Assembly: GCA_017632095.1 (NCBI GenBank)
Contig: JAGBSA010000270.1
Span: 1 to 15,023, forward strand
Reading direction: 5' to 3'
DNA length: 15,023 nt
Source of the DNA: Bacteroidales bacterium
Lineage (GTDB): Bacteria; Bacteroidota; Bacteroidia; Bacteroidales; P3
Notes under the pieces: generated by a model
What the model was told of the DNA's origin: nothing
The model's database searches: none
Seen by the model: the letters and a program-made list of their open reading frames with translations, nothing else
Shown here: positions 6,298-13,911 of the stretch, piece by piece
Layout of the letters: every line of letters starts with the position of its first letter
How positions within the stretch are numbered: the first letter of the stretch is position 1
Position numbers and translations under genes: made by a program

Positions 6298-6426
6298 GTG
6301 AAGAATTTCTTGAATCTTGAAAAGAAAATATCGAATCTTCGTTTCAATTTTCTTAAACGACAATTCAGTATTTTGTGGCTAAGTATTATGGTTTTGTGTT
6401 GATGGTTTGCAATAATATTATCTTTT

Positions 6427-6459
6427 TTTGGTGTAATTAAAACTAAAATCGTATCTTTG
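6427..6459 (+). promoter_or_regulatory. promoter of the DUF1573-aminotransferase operon
   Basis: TTTG (6427-6430) and TATCTTTG (6452-6459) are separated by 21 bases, a good Bacteroidota -33/-7 pair. The expected start near 6466 gives a leader of about 28 bases before the ATG at 6494, which includes AAAAAGGATAAG as a weak purine-rich stretch. Confidence 0.75.
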
Positions 6460-6493
6460 CCCGTTAGTAATAGAAAAAGGATAAGTTAGATTT

Positions 6494-6928
6494 ATGAGTG
6501 CGAAAAGCCGTTTGAAAACATATAAGACATTGCTTTGCTTGTTTGTTGTGGCTATGGGATTGCCTCTTTTTGCTCAATCAGATGGTGTTTTGTCATCTAA
6601 GCCTCGTTATGCGGAGGCTAAGTTCGATAAGTTGGCTCATGATTTTGGTGAGATTCAAAAAGGCGAGGAGGCAATAGCTGTCTTTATGCTCATAAATCAA
6701 GGAGCAGCACCTTTGGTCGTCGAAAACATAACGGCATCTTGCGGTTGCACAATTGCTCATTGGGATCAGGCTCCTTTAATGCCGCAAGATACAACGCAAA
6801 TCAAGGTTTCGTATAATTCAAACATTGTTGGGGAGATTAAACGTAGCCTTGTAGTGAAGACAAACGACAGAAGACAAAAAAGAATCCGTCTTACAATTAC
6901 AGGAAGTGTTGTTTCGGAAGAGGAATAA
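6494..6928 (+). CDS. exported DUF1573 domain protein (first copy)
   Basis: A 144-residue protein with a signal peptide (positive N-terminus, hydrophobic 12-26, likely cleavage after PLFAQ or nearby) and a DUF1573 domain from about 43 to 139. Hallmarks: FDKLAHDFGEIQKGE (44-58), then ITASCGCTIAHW (79-90) with the conserved Cys-Gly-Cys pair (83, 85), then PLMPQDTTQIKVSYNSN (94-110). This Ig-like (ASH-type) fold is abundant in Bacteroidota envelopes and has no settled function. It follows a strong promoter and lies 27 bases before a paralogue. Its tail is acidic (SVVSEEE), unlike the basic tail of the neighbour. Confidence 0.88.
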   Translation: MSAKSRLKTYKTLLCLFVVAMGLPLFAQSDGVLSSKPRYAEAKFDKLAHDFGEIQKGEEAIAVFMLINQGAAPLVVENITASCGCTIAHWDQAPLMPQDTTQIKVSYNSNIVGEIKRSLVVKTNDRRQKRIRLTITGSVVSEEE

Positions 6929-6955
6929 TAAAGTTTTAACATAAAAATAAGTGAT

Positions 6956-7363
6956 ATGAAAAGATTTATTTCAACATTGATTTTGGTATTCGCTTTTGTG
7001 TTTGGTGCTAATGCTCAAACTCAAAAGGCAGAACAAAAACCTGCGTCTAATCAAGCAGAGATTACATTCGAAAAATTGGAACATGACTACGGTAATGTGC
7101 CACAAGGAGGTGATGGTGTTACTCAATTCAAGTACACAAACACTGGTAAGGTGCCTTTGGTTTTATCTAAGGTTCGTTCTTCTTGCGGTTGTACTGTTCC
7201 TTCTTGGAGTAAAGAACCTTTGATGCCGGGACAATCTGCTTCTATTACTGTTAAGTATAACACTAATAACGTTGGAGCAATCAATAAAAGCGTAACCGTT
7301 GAGTCTAATGCTTCAAATAGCAGAGTTATTTTGAAGATTAAAGGTCAAGTAGTTAAGAAATAG
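6956..7363 (+). CDS. exported DUF1573 domain protein (second copy)
   Basis: A 135-residue paralogue of the preceding gene, with signal peptide MKRFISTLILVFAFVFGANA and a cut before QTQK. After a short Gln/Lys/Ala linker comes the DUF1573 domain: FEKLEHDYGNVPQGGD (38-53), SKVRSSCGCTVPSWS (71-85) with Cys77 and Cys79, then EPLMPGQSASITVKYNTNN (87-105). The two proteins align without large gaps over the domain, which points to tandem duplication. The role is unknown, though a structural or adhesive envelope role is often assumed. The aminotransferase gene follows after 29 bases. Confidence 0.88.
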   Translation: MKRFISTLILVFAFVFGANAQTQKAEQKPASNQAEITFEKLEHDYGNVPQGGDGVTQFKYTNTGKVPLVLSKVRSSCGCTVPSWSKEPLMPGQSASITVKYNTNNVGAINKSVTVESNASNSRVILKIKGQVVKK

Positions 7364-7392
7364 TAAATTAAAATTAAAAAATAAAATACGTA

Positions 7393-8592
7393 ATGCCACA
7401 AATATCAAAGAAAGGTAATATTTTACCAGCTTCAGCCATAAGAAAATTGGTGCCTTTTTCTGAGGCGGCAAAAGCAAAAGGGATAAAGGTATATCACCTT
7501 AATATTGGTCAACCTGATATTGAAACTCCACAAGGAGCAGTTGATGCTTTGAGAAAAGCAGAAATGAATGTAGTGGAATATACTCATTCTGCAGGAAATG
7601 TTTCTTACAGAAAGAGATTGTGTGAGTACTATGCACAACACAATATCAATATCACACCAGATGAAATCGTTGTTACAAACGGAGGTAGTGAAGCTTTGCA
7701 ATTTGCTTTCACTATTTGCTGCAACCCTGGTGATGAGGTGTTGATTCCAGAACCTTATTACACAAATTACAATTCTTTTGCTATTTTGTCTGATACAGTG
7801 ATTAAAACCATACCTTCTGTTATAGATAATGGTTTTGCTTTACCTCCTATTGAGGAATTCGAGAAAGCAATCACTCCTAAGACAAGGGCAATCATGGTTT
7901 GTAACCCTAATAACCCTACTGGTTACCTTTATACTAAGGAAGAGTTGAAAATGTTGGCTGAATTGGCGAAGAAACATGATTTGTATTTGTTTGCTGATGA
8001 GGTTTACAGAGAATTTTGCTATGATGGTAGAAAACACTTCTCTGTAATGGAGTTGGAAGAAATCTCAGACAATGTTATACTTTTGGACTCTGTAAGTAAG
8101 AGATATTCTGCTTGCGGTGCGAGAGTGGGAGTTATCATTTCAAAGAATAAAGAAGTTATGACTGCTGCTTTGAGAATGGGTCAAGCAAGATTGTGTCCTC
8201 CTTATTTCGGTCAAATATTTGCTGAGGCTGCTATCGATACTCCAAAAGAATATTTTGATGCAGTTGCTGAGGAATATGATAATAGAAGAAAGACATTGGT
8301 AAATGCGGTTAATAATATTCCAGGCTGCCGTTGCCCAATGCCAACTGGTGCTTTCTATACTATAATCGAAATGCCGATAGATGATTCTGATAAGTTCTGC
8401 GAATGGTTGTTGAGGGACTTCTCTTACAATGGTGCTACAGTGATGTTGGCTCCTGCAACAGGATTCTATTCTGACCCTGAAAAGGGAAGAAAACAAGCTC
8501 GTATGGCTTATGTCTTGAAAGAAGAGGATTTGAGAGCTGCTGTTAAATGTTTGGAAGAAGCATTGAAGGTTTATCCGGGCAGAACAAACTAA
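7393..8592 (+). CDS. class I PLP-dependent aminotransferase, aspartate aminotransferase-like
   Basis: A 399-residue fold-type I aminotransferase that should move an amino group between an amino acid and a 2-oxoacid such as 2-oxoglutarate. Motifs seen: LNIGQPDIETP (36-46), NGGSEALQFAF (96-106; phosphate-binding loop), NPNNPTGYLYT (171-181), ADEVYREFCY (201-210) with Asp202 and Tyr205 for the cofactor ring, SVSKRYSACGARVG (233-246) with Schiff-base Lys236 and phosphate-binding Arg244, and QARMAYV (368-374), where Arg370 should bind the substrate carboxylate. The form is closest to AspB-type subgroup I-gamma enzymes; the exact donor cannot be fixed. It follows the DUF1573 pair in the same direction with no promoter between, and a hairpin terminator closes the unit. 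Confidence 0.92.
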   Translation: MPQISKKGNILPASAIRKLVPFSEAAKAKGIKVYHLNIGQPDIETPQGAVDALRKAEMNVVEYTHSAGNVSYRKRLCEYYAQHNINITPDEIVVTNGGSEALQFAFTICCNPGDEVLIPEPYYTNYNSFAILSDTVIKTIPSVIDNGFALPPIEEFEKAITPKTRAIMVCNPNNPTGYLYTKEELKMLAELAKKHDLYLFADEVYREFCYDGRKHFSVMELEEISDNVILLDSVSKRYSACGARVGVIISKNKEVMTAALRMGQARLCPPYFGQIFAEAAIDTPKEYFDAVAEEYDNRRKTLVNAVNNIPGCRCPMPTGAFYTIIEMPIDDSDKFCEWLLRDFSYNGATVMLAPATGFYSDPEKGRKQARMAYVLKEEDLRAAVKCLEEALKVYPGRTN

Positions 8593-8617
8593 GCAAAATT
8601 CAGATAAGGATTAGTTA

Positions 8618-8633
8618 ATATTCAATTGAATAT
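8618..8633. repeat. perfect 16-bp AT-rich palindrome
   Basis: ATATTCAATTGAATAT is an exact palindrome placed between the aminotransferase stop and the terminator. It could be a dimeric regulator site or a chance AT-rich palindrome. Its location downstream of a gene and about 100 bases before the purL -7 box makes a role uncertain. Confidence 0.5.
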
Positions 8634-8637
8634 ACTC

Positions 8638-8681
8638 AAAGCGATGTTCGATGTTTTATAATCGGCATCGCTTTGTTTTAT
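8638..8681 (+). terminator. intrinsic terminator after the aminotransferase gene
   Basis: AAAGCGATG (8638-8646) and CATCGCTTT (8666-8674) form a perfect nine-pair stem. After a small internal loop, CGAT (8649-8652) pairs with ATCG (8661-8664), leaving an eight-base loop. GTTTTATTTC follows. It separates the aminotransferase unit from purL. Confidence 0.85.
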
Positions 8682-8696
8682 TTCTTTGCTTTGTTG

Positions 8697-8726
8697 TTGT
8701 GAATTCAAATAAAAATAGTATCTTTG
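8697..8726 (+). promoter_or_regulatory. purL promoter
   Basis: TTG (8697-8699, the last of three consecutive TTG units) is 19 bases ahead of TATCTTTG (8719-8726), an exact -7 match. Transcription should begin near 8733, about 15 bases before the ATG at 8748. No purine riboswitch-like structure fits in so short a leader. Confidence 0.7.
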
Positions 8727-8747
8727 CAAGGTAAAATATTATATCTT

Positions 8748-10988
8748 ATGGCAAATAGTCAATGTGTTACAGTTGAAACTGCAAAAGAGTTGGGTTTGTT
8801 ACCCGAAGAGTTTGAAAAGATTAAGGAATACTTGGGTGGAAGAACCCCAAATTATACAGAGTTGAGTATTTACTCCGTTATGTGGAGTGAACACGCCTCT
8901 TACAAAAATTCAATAAAGTATTTGAAGACATTGCCGAGGGAAGGCAAACAACTATTGGTTAAACCGGGTGAAGAAAATGCGGGAATGGTTGATGTAGGTG
9001 GCGGTTTGGCTTGTGTATTCAAAATAGAATCACACAATCACCCTTGTGCAGTAGAGCCTTTCCAAGGTGCAGCAACGGGAGTTGGTGGTATAAATAGAGA
9101 TATTTTCACAATGGGCGCAAGACCTATTGCTCAGTTGAATTCTTTACGCTTTGGAGATATAAAAAATCCTCATACACAATGGTTGATTAAAGGAGTGACA
9201 AAGGGAATCTCTCATTACGGAAACGCTTTCGGTGTTCCTGTGTTGGGAGGTGAGGTTTACTTCAATGAATGTTTTGAACACAATCCTTTGGTTAATGCAA
9301 TGAGCGTTGGAATCATGAAAAAAGAGGATCTGATTAAAGCTCTTGCAAAAGGAAAAGGAAACCCTGTTTATATAGTTGGCTCAGCTACCGGTAAAGATGG
9401 TATTCATGGAGCAACCTTTGCTTCGGCTGACGTTACTGAAAATTCAGCTGACGATATTCCTTCAATACAAGTGGGAGACCCATTTCAAGAAAAATTGTTG
9501 CTTGAGGCTACTTTAGAATTAGGAAAGAGTGGTGCAATAGTTGGAATGCAAGATATGGGTGCCGCAGGTATCATTTGCTCAACATCAGAGATGAGTGAAA
9601 AAGGTAATTCCGGTATGATAATCGACTTGGATAAAGTTCCATTACGTCAAAGCAATATGGAGCCATGGGAGATTCTTTTGTCTGAAAGTCAAGAAAGAAT
9701 GTTGGTTTGCGTAAAACAAGGACAAGAAGAAGTTGTAGAAAAGATATTTGCTAAGTGGGATTTGAATTGTGCTAAGATAGGTGAGGTTATAGACGAAGAT
9801 ATGTTGTACTTCCGTTGGCATGGTGAAGTTGTAGCACAAGTTCCTGCTGCTTCATTAGTGTTGGGTGGAGGAGCTCCTGTTTACGATAGAGCATATAGAG
9901 AGCCTGCTTACTATAAGGAAACATTTGAATTCTCAAAAGATAAAGTTGTTGAGCCGGATATGCAAGAGGCAAAGAAGATTGCTGAATTCTTGGCAAAGGC
10001 TCCGAACATCGCATCTAAGAGATGGGTTTATGAACAATATGATTCAATGGTTGGAACTAGAAATATGACAACCAATAGACCATCTGATGCAGGTGTTGCG
10101 AACTTAAAAGGAACAGAAAACGCAATTGCTATGACTTGTGATTGCAATTCTAGATATGTTTACTCAGATCCATGCATTGGAACACAGATGGCAGTTGCTG
10201 AAGCGGCAAGAAATATTGTTTGTGCAGGAGGTGATCCGCTTGCAGTAACGAATTGCTTGAACTTTGGTAACCCTTACAATGAGGAAACTTATTGGCAGTT
10301 TGTCAAAGCAATAGAAGGTATGGGTATTGCTTGTAGAAAATTCAATACTCCGGTAACAGGAGGAAACGTAAGTTTCTACAATCAAGCCTCAATGAACGGA
10401 AAAATTGAAGCAGTCTTCCCTTCACCGGTTATAGGTATGGTTGGAACGGTAGAGAAAGACAAACAAATGACCCTAGACTTCAAGAGAGAAAACGCAACTG
10501 TTTATTTGTTGGGAGATATTGTTGATGATATTGCTTGTTCTGAGTATTTGTATTCTTACAGAGGCATAAAACTATCGACACCTCCTCATTTCGATTTGGA
10601 TAAAGAGGCTAATATGCAAAAGGCTTTGAGCGATTTAATTAACCAAGGCTTAATCGAATCTGCTCATGATGTGAGTGAGGGTGGTTTGTTCATCACAATG
10701 TTGGAATCAGCTATGTGTAGAAACTATGGATTCGACCTTTACACAAGTGGCGAAGTGCGTTTGGACTCATTCTTGTTTGGAGAAAGCCAAGGCAGAGTTG
10801 TTGTTACTGTTAAGGAAGGCAAGGAAAATGACTTTATAGATATGCTTAATATTTCTGGAGTTGCATGTTGTGCAATCGGAAGTGTGAGAGCAGATGGCGA
10901 AATCTTTGTTGATGAGGTTTCATTCGGAAAAGTGTCTGCATACAAGGCTTCTTATGACAACGCAATAGGAGATGAATTAAGCAAATAA
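8748..10988 (+). CDS. purL: phosphoribosylformylglycinamidine synthase subunit PurL (small form)
   Basis: A 746-residue FGAM synthase synthetase subunit, which converts FGAR, glutamine and ATP to FGAM in the fourth step of purine synthesis. The N-terminal MWSEHASYKNS (45-55) has catalytic His49. The ATP/metal segment is FKIESHNHPCAVEPFQG (91-107), with GAATGVGGINRD following (107-118). Two AIR-synthase-like repeats follow, with MQDMGAAGIICSTSE in the first half and TPVTGGNVSFYN and SAHDVSEGGLF in the second. Its length matches the small PurL that works with separate PurS and PurQ. It lacks the C-terminal glutaminase domain of the single-chain enzyme of about 1,200-1,300 residues. ATG 8748 is the start because an upstream TTG overlaps the -7 box. 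PurS and PurQ genes are not in this window. Confidence 0.95.
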   Translation: MANSQCVTVETAKELGLLPEEFEKIKEYLGGRTPNYTELSIYSVMWSEHASYKNSIKYLKTLPREGKQLLVKPGEENAGMVDVGGGLACVFKIESHNHPCAVEPFQGAATGVGGINRDIFTMGARPIAQLNSLRFGDIKNPHTQWLIKGVTKGISHYGNAFGVPVLGGEVYFNECFEHNPLVNAMSVGIMKKEDLIKALAKGKGNPVYIVGSATGKDGIHGATFASADVTENSADDIPSIQVGDPFQEKLLLEATLELGKSGAIVGMQDMGAAGIICSTSEMSEKGNSGMIIDLDKVPLRQSNMEPWEILLSESQERMLVCVKQGQEEVVEKIFAKWDLNCAKIGEVIDEDMLYFRWHGEVVAQVPAASLVLGGGAPVYDRAYREPAYYKETFEFSKDKVVEPDMQEAKKIAEFLAKAPNIASKRWVYEQYDSMVGTRNMTTNRPSDAGVANLKGTENAIAMTCDCNSRYVYSDPCIGTQMAVAEAARNIVCAGGDPLAVTNCLNFGNPYNEETYWQFVKAIEGMGIACRKFNTPVTGGNVSFYNQASMNGKIEAVFPSPVIGMVGTVEKDKQMTLDFKRENATVYLLGDIVDDIACSEYLYSYRGIKLSTPPHFDLDKEANMQKALSDLINQGLIESAHDVSEGGLFITMLESAMCRNYGFDLYTSGEVRLDSFLFGESQGRVVVTVKEGKENDFIDMLNISGVACCAIGSVRADGEIFVDEVSFGKVSAYKASYDNAIGDELSK

Positions 10989-11027
10989 AAAATTAAAAAC
11001 AATAGATTCAAAAACAGAAAAAACGAA

Positions 11028-12428
11028 ATGAAGAAACTAATTTTGTCATTCTTGATTTTAGGATTTACTTTTGGCGTTTCAGCACAAGGAAATGACGGAT
11101 TAACACCAGAGATGTTGAATAAAATCAAGCAATCATATAAATCTACACCAGAAGATAAGGCATTGAGAAATGCTGTTGCTAATGGAAAGATTCAGTCTTT
11201 GGCATTGGATTTGGATAATCTTGGAAAGTATGATACGCATTTCTCTCATAGAGTAAGCAGTCGAGGTATTACAGACCAAAAATCATCAGGGCGTTGCTGG
11301 ATGTTTACAGGCTTCAATGTAATGAGAAGCGAGATGATAGCAAAATATAACCTTGGTGCATTCGAATTTAGTCAAAACTATCTATTCTTTTATGACCAAT
11401 TAGAGAAAAGTAATTTGTTCTTGTCGTTAATAATAAAGCACATCAACGAACCAATAGACAGTAAACACAATGAATGGTTGTTCAAAAACCCTCTTTCAGA
11501 CGGAGGTCAGTTTACAGGAGTTTCCGATTTGGTTACAAAATATGGTTTGGTGCCTTCAACAGTTCAACCAGAGACATACAACTCTAACAACACAAGAAAA
11601 ATAGATGAGTTGATAATCCTAAAACTTAAGGAGTATGCTTTGGAACTTAGAGCAATGAATGCTGACAAGAAAATAAAGAAAGATAGATTAGAAACTCGCA
11701 AAGTTGAAATGCTATCTCAAATTTATAGAATGTTGGTATTAGCTTACGGAGAGCCTGTTCAAGAATTTACTTACACATTGAGAGATATCAATGGTAAAGA
11801 AATCTCAACAGAGACTTACACTCCTAAATCTTTCTATGAAAAGTTCGTAGGTAAAGATTTGAAGAACTCTTATGTGATGTTGATGAACGATCCTTCGAGA
11901 GAGTTTTACAAAGTTTATGAAATAGAAAATGACCGTCATGTTATGGACGGAGCAAACTGGAAATATATCAACCTACCTATTGAAGATATCAAGAAAGTCG
12001 CAATAGCTTCTATAAAGGATTCAACTATGATGTATTTCTCTTGTGATGTCGGTAAATTTTTGTACTCAGAAAAGGGCTTGCTAGATGTAAACAATTACGA
12101 CTATGGCTCTTTGATGGGAACAACTTTTGGAATGGATAAAAAACAACGTATACAAACATTCGCAAGTGGCTCTTCTCATGCAATGACACTTTGTGCCGTG
12201 GATTTGGATGCAGATGGTAAGTCAAAGAAATGGCTAGTTGAAAACAGCTGGGGAGCATCTCATGGTTGGCAAGGTCATTTGATTATGACCGACGAATGGT
12301 TTGAAGAATATATGTTCAGAGTTGTAGTTGACAAAAAGTATGTTCCAACTGAGATATTGAAATGTTTGGATCAAAAAGCTATTATGCTACCACCTTGGGA
12401 TCCGATGTTCAGTGAAGATATTAACTAA
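11028..12428 (+). CDS. exported C1B-family cysteine aminopeptidase (bleomycin hydrolase/PepC-like)
   Basis: A 466-residue papain-fold peptidase. An N-terminal signal peptide (MKKLILSFLILGFTFGVSAQ) predicts export, whereas classical bleomycin hydrolase and PepC are cytosolic. The catalytic site is intact: Gln84 and Cys90 in ITDQKSSGRCWMF, His384 in GSSHAMTL, Asn406 in VENSWG. The end LPPWDPMFSEDIN follows the family's 'l-P-x-W-D-P-M-x-x-L-x' C-terminus, the arm that enters the active site and makes these enzymes aminopeptidases, but it is two residues longer than the canonical ending. It follows purL by 39 bases with no evident promoter, and its stop shares a base with the next start (TAATG). 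It is likely a periplasmic peptide-processing enzyme. Confidence 0.9.
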   Translation: MKKLILSFLILGFTFGVSAQGNDGLTPEMLNKIKQSYKSTPEDKALRNAVANGKIQSLALDLDNLGKYDTHFSHRVSSRGITDQKSSGRCWMFTGFNVMRSEMIAKYNLGAFEFSQNYLFFYDQLEKSNLFLSLIIKHINEPIDSKHNEWLFKNPLSDGGQFTGVSDLVTKYGLVPSTVQPETYNSNNTRKIDELIILKLKEYALELRAMNADKKIKKDRLETRKVEMLSQIYRMLVLAYGEPVQEFTYTLRDINGKEISTETYTPKSFYEKFVGKDLKNSYVMLMNDPSREFYKVYEIENDRHVMDGANWKYINLPIEDIKKVAIASIKDSTMMYFSCDVGKFLYSEKGLLDVNNYDYGSLMGTTFGMDKKQRIQTFASGSSHAMTLCAVDLDADGKSKKWLVENSWGASHGWQGHLIMTDEWFEEYMFRVVVDKKYVPTEILKCLDQKAIMLPPWDPMFSEDIN

Positions 12429-13171
12429 TGGGGGTATCGAATATGAGATTCGTCGGAAGTATTGTAGTATTGGTATTCATGCTTTGTGCTTATAGGGTTC
12501 AAGCACAAGAACCTGATTCGTTGTATTCTTCTTATATGCAAGAGGAAGCCTATTACGACGAAGAGGAATCTTATGAGTATGAGCCTTCCGATGAAGAGAA
12601 AATTGTGCAAGATGAATCTGATGAAGCAAGGGAAAGAGTGCTTTATGTCGAAGACCTATACAACTATGTCTATTACTTACTGGAAAACGATAGTTTAGTA
12701 TATCGTTACGCAAAGTATAAGAATCAAGATGAGATAGTTGATTTTGTAGGTACATCTGCAGAATTGGAAAATCTTGATAGGAAGTTTGAGGTTATAGATA
12801 TAACAGAAGAAGAACCGTTATTCTATTGTAGAGAATATGTGTTCAACGAAAACAAAGCGTGGGACTTTATTTACGAAAGACTATACGATAAAAACGGAAA
12901 ATTAATCTTCTTTGTCAGACAATATAATACCTATAACTCTGGTTGTGCCGAGGTTGCCTTTGAACGTTCTGAGTATTATTGGGACGATAAAGGTGAATTG
13001 ATTCGTAAAACCTATGAAATATACGACTCGCACAATACTTCATTAGATATAACAGATTGTTGGATGGAGCGAGAGGTGTATGACAAAATAATGGATAAGG
13101 AATCCTTTTTGTTAGCTCACCCATTCCCAACGACAAATGATGAAACAATAGAGGAGCCAGCGAAAGAATAA
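12428..13171 (+). CDS. exported acidic protein of unknown function
   Basis: A 247-residue protein that I do not recognise. A signal peptide (MRFVGSIVVLVFMLCAYRVQA, likely cut before QEPDS) follows either the ATG at 12428, which overlaps the preceding stop, or the better-placed ATG at 12443. The next 45 residues are extraordinarily acidic and rich in Tyr, with a stretch EEAYYDEEESYEYEPSDEE and almost no basic residue. The rest has beta-like segments: REYVFNENKAWDFIYERLYD, then GKLIFFVRQYNTYNSG, then YYWDDKGELIRKTYEIYDS. The Y-D-x-N/D-G-K-L and W-D-D-K-G-E-L-I-R-K patterns resemble the short strand repeats of Bacteroidota exported proteins, such as MORN-like antitoxin/YD-like repeats, but too few are present for a call. 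It sits between the C1 peptidase and coaX genes with 11 bases to coaX, so it is probably co-transcribed. Confidence 0.75.
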   Translation: MGVSNMRFVGSIVVLVFMLCAYRVQAQEPDSLYSSYMQEEAYYDEEESYEYEPSDEEKIVQDESDEARERVLYVEDLYNYVYYLLENDSLVYRYAKYKNQDEIVDFVGTSAELENLDRKFEVIDITEEEPLFYCREYVFNENKAWDFIYERLYDKNGKLIFFVRQYNTYNSGCAEVAFERSEYYWDDKGELIRKTYEIYDSHNTSLDITDCWMEREVYDKIMDKESFLLAHPFPTTNDETIEEPAKE

Positions 13172-13182
13172 TAGTAGAAAGT

Positions 13183-13911
13183 ATGAATCTGATTATCGAT
13201 AGGGGGAATACATTATATAAAATTGCCGTTTTCGATAACGACACTTTGATTATGGAGCAATCTTTTCAAGAATTGACATTGTCGGTTCTTGAAAAGATTT
13301 TTCACACTCAAAGGATTGAAAAAACCATACTTTGTTCTGTTGGAGGAAATGTTGATAAAGAGATAATAGAATACCTAGAATCAAAATCAATCTTCCGAAA
13401 TATGAATGATAACTTACAACTTCCGATAAGTATTGCCTACAAAACACCAACAACCTTAGGTAAGGATAGAATTGCATCTGTTGTTGGGGCATTGGAAATT
13501 GTGAAAGGTCATTCTGTAATAGTGATAGATGCAGGTAGTTGCATCTGTGTAGATTACGCGGATAAGGATTTAGTTTATCAAGGGGGAAGTATCTCTCCGG
13601 GAATCAAAATGAAATATCGTTCGTTGAATACTTTTACGGCAAACTTGCCGTTATTAGATTTGGCAAAAGAAGAAATTGTAGTTTGTGGAGCAGAAACCCA
13701 AGAGTGTATTCATTCGGGAGTAATTAACGGAACCTTATATGAGATAGAGGGTTTCATCGATTACTATCTTCAAAAAGATAATACAGCAGAGGTAGTGTTG
13801 ACAGGAGGAGATGCAGAACTTATCGCAAAAAGATTAAACAGAAAAGTGATACTTGATAAACATATAGTATTGAAAGGATTAAACGTAATATTGAATGCAA
13901 ATGCGAATTAG
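13183..13911 (+). CDS. coaX: type III pantothenate kinase
   Basis: A 242-residue CoaX, which phosphorylates pantothenate in the first committed step of CoA synthesis. It is an ASKHA-fold enzyme that needs a monovalent cation and is insensitive to CoA feedback. Motifs: DRGNT (6-10; the usual form is D-x-G-N-T/S), TLGKDR (91-96) with the catalytic Asp95, IDAGSCICVDY (115-125), GGSISPGIKMK (134-144) and LTGGDAE (206-212). Length is usual for the family (about 240-260). It is embedded in the purL-to-barrel run, and the next gene starts inside its final codons. Confidence 0.93.
   Translation: MNLIIDRGNTLYKIAVFDNDTLIMEQSFQELTLSVLEKIFHTQRIEKTILCSVGGNVDKEIIEYLESKSIFRNMNDNLQLPISIAYKTPTTLGKDRIASVVGALEIVKGHSVIVIDAGSCICVDYADKDLVYQGGSISPGIKMKYRSLNTFTANLPLLDLAKEEIVVCGAETQECIHSGVINGTLYEIEGFIDYYLQKDNTAEVVLTGGDAELIAKRLNRKVILDKHIVLKGLNVILNANAN

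Larger units (their letters stand above)
5684..6493. other. long stretch without an intact gene
   Basis: About 800 AT-rich bases between the exosortase gene and the first DUF1573 gene. They hold a pair of similar hairpins (5780-5818), a small hairpin AAGTTT-GGCT-AAACTT (5902-5917), a 12-bp palindrome ATAAAATTTTAT occurring twice (5982-5993 and 6140-6151), a near-palindrome GGCGTTCGAAAGCC (6052-6065), a WD40-like pseudogene fragment (6157-6297) and the promoter of the next gene (6427-6459). A 71-codon open frame on the minus strand (6363-6148) shows no recognisable family and lies antisense to the WD40-like remnant, so I do not call it. I saw no tRNA or known RNA gene. Confidence 0.6.

Noticed and set aside
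6148..6363. 71-codon minus-strand open frame in the long noncoding stretch
   Set aside because: No recognisable family, no promoter, and it lies antisense to the WD40-like remnant, whose plus-strand frame has a much better family match.
5684..6420. Possible structured RNA gene
   Set aside because: Only short, isolated hairpins were found; no tRNA cloverleaf, 6S, tmRNA or riboswitch pattern could be built by eye.
8691..8699. TTG microsatellite (three units) as a phase-variation tract
   Set aside because: Three units are too few to suggest slippage. It is more simply the -33 region of the purL promoter.
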